Below are positions 6,582 through 6,754 of a DNA stretch of 6,754 nt, piece by piece. The notes beneath the pieces are model-generated. The model did not search any database, had not been told where the DNA came from, and saw nothing but the letters and a program-made list of their open reading frames with translations. The translations under genes were made by a program, and so were the position numbers. Every line of letters starts with the position of its first letter. Position 1 is the stretch's first letter. The DNA is from an uncultured Clostridia bacterium (lineage in GTDB: Bacteria > Bacillota > Clostridia > Oscillospirales > Acutalibacteraceae), in assembly GCA_947171615.1 (NCBI GenBank), contig CAMVYG010000122.1:1-6754 (forward strand), read 5' to 3'.

Positions 6582-6588
6582 CTCCTTT
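6582..6588 (-). promoter_or_regulatory. Ribosome binding site deciding the response regulator start
   Basis: On the - strand this reads AAAGGAG, 9 nt before ATG 6572. It rules in the MRLAIVDD start over the upstream in-frame ATG at 6614. Confidence 0.8.
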
Positions 6589-6604
6589 TTATAGCGTGGA
6601 TTAT

Positions 6605-6633
6605 AGTATAGCACCGGATATCCTTCTCTGCAA
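6605..6633 (-). promoter_or_regulatory. Sigma-A-type promoter of the regulator-kinase operon
   Basis: On the - strand TTGCAG (6628-6633) and TATACT (6605-6610) are separated by exactly 17 nt, each close to consensus. Transcription would start near 6598 and give a leader of about 25 nt that includes the ribosome site of the response regulator. Confidence 0.7.
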
Positions 6634-6659
6634 GATTTTGGTTTGCAAAGGAACGCCAG

Positions 6660-6688
6660 TAGACAAACAAAGGCAAAAGCGTTATAAT
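6660..6688 (+). promoter_or_regulatory. Divergent sigma-A-type promoter pointing out of the right edge
   Basis: TAGACA (6660-6665) and a perfect TATAAT (6683-6688) are separated by 17 nt. The start would be near 6695, and the transcript would enter the hairpin at 6710-6734 and leave the window. It is back to back with the regulator promoter, with 26 nt between the two -35 boxes. The gene it serves is not in the window. Confidence 0.6.
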
Positions 6689-6709
6689 TTCAGAGAAAAG
6701 GCGGGCAAA

Positions 6710-6734
6710 GTTTGAAAAAATAAATTTTTCAAAC
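6710..6734. repeat. AT-rich hairpin downstream of the divergent promoter
   Basis: A perfect 10-bp stem (6710-6719 with 6725-6734) closes a 5-nt loop. It lies within the expected leader of the rightward transcript. There is no T-run after the stem on the + strand, so a leader structure or operator is likelier than a terminator. The sequence stops 20 nt later, which limits the call. Confidence 0.45.
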
Positions 6735-6754
6735 CAGGTTTTGCGGCTTTTGCC

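Noticed and set aside
6573..6614. 14-residue N-terminal extension of the response regulator
   Set aside because: It would begin within the promoter's -10 region, before the likely transcription start; AAAGGAG fits ATG 6572 instead.

Overview
The window looks like chromosome from an anaerobic Bacillota of class Clostridia, probably Lachnospiraceae-like. I infer this from gene style (strong GGAGG ribosome sites, a GHKL kinase with a LytTR regulator, a TIGR04076-type protein) and moderate GC with AT-rich intergenic regions. The genus cannot be fixed from sequence alone.

Positions 1-4867 (+ strand) hold one dense gene run, apparently an operon whose promoter lies to the left of the window. In order it contains: the C-terminal end of an AsnB-type glutamine-dependent amidotransferase/synthetase; an ATP-grasp ligase that closely resembles D-aspartate ligase of peptidoglycan cross-bridge synthesis; a small TIGR04076-like protein; an aspartate/glutamate racemase-family protein; a small lipoprotein started by TTG; and a second, complete AsnB paralogue. 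A 17-bp-stem hairpin at 4890-4932 closes the run. The gene content suggests a pathway: the racemase makes D-Asp, the ATP-grasp ligase couples its beta-carboxylate to an amine (in characterised relatives, the side chain of peptidoglycan Lys), and an AsnB-type enzyme amidates a carboxylate (D-Asp to D-isoasparagine, or another wall carboxylate). The small protein and the lipoprotein have no assigned role.

Positions 4868-5201 are a gene-free convergent junction. It holds the terminator hairpin, a separate 63-nt almost perfect palindrome (5050-5112) that looks like a dispersed repeat element, and a short heptad CTAA repeat next to the kinase stop codon.

Positions 5202-6572 (- strand) encode a two-gene regulatory operon: a LytTR response regulator first, then a short GHKL histidine kinase with no membrane sensor. 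A good sigma-A promoter (6605-6633) lies just upstream. A second, divergent promoter (6660-6688, + strand) points out of the right edge, followed by a hairpin at 6710-6734. Nothing in the sequence shows that this two-component system controls the D-aspartate cassette.
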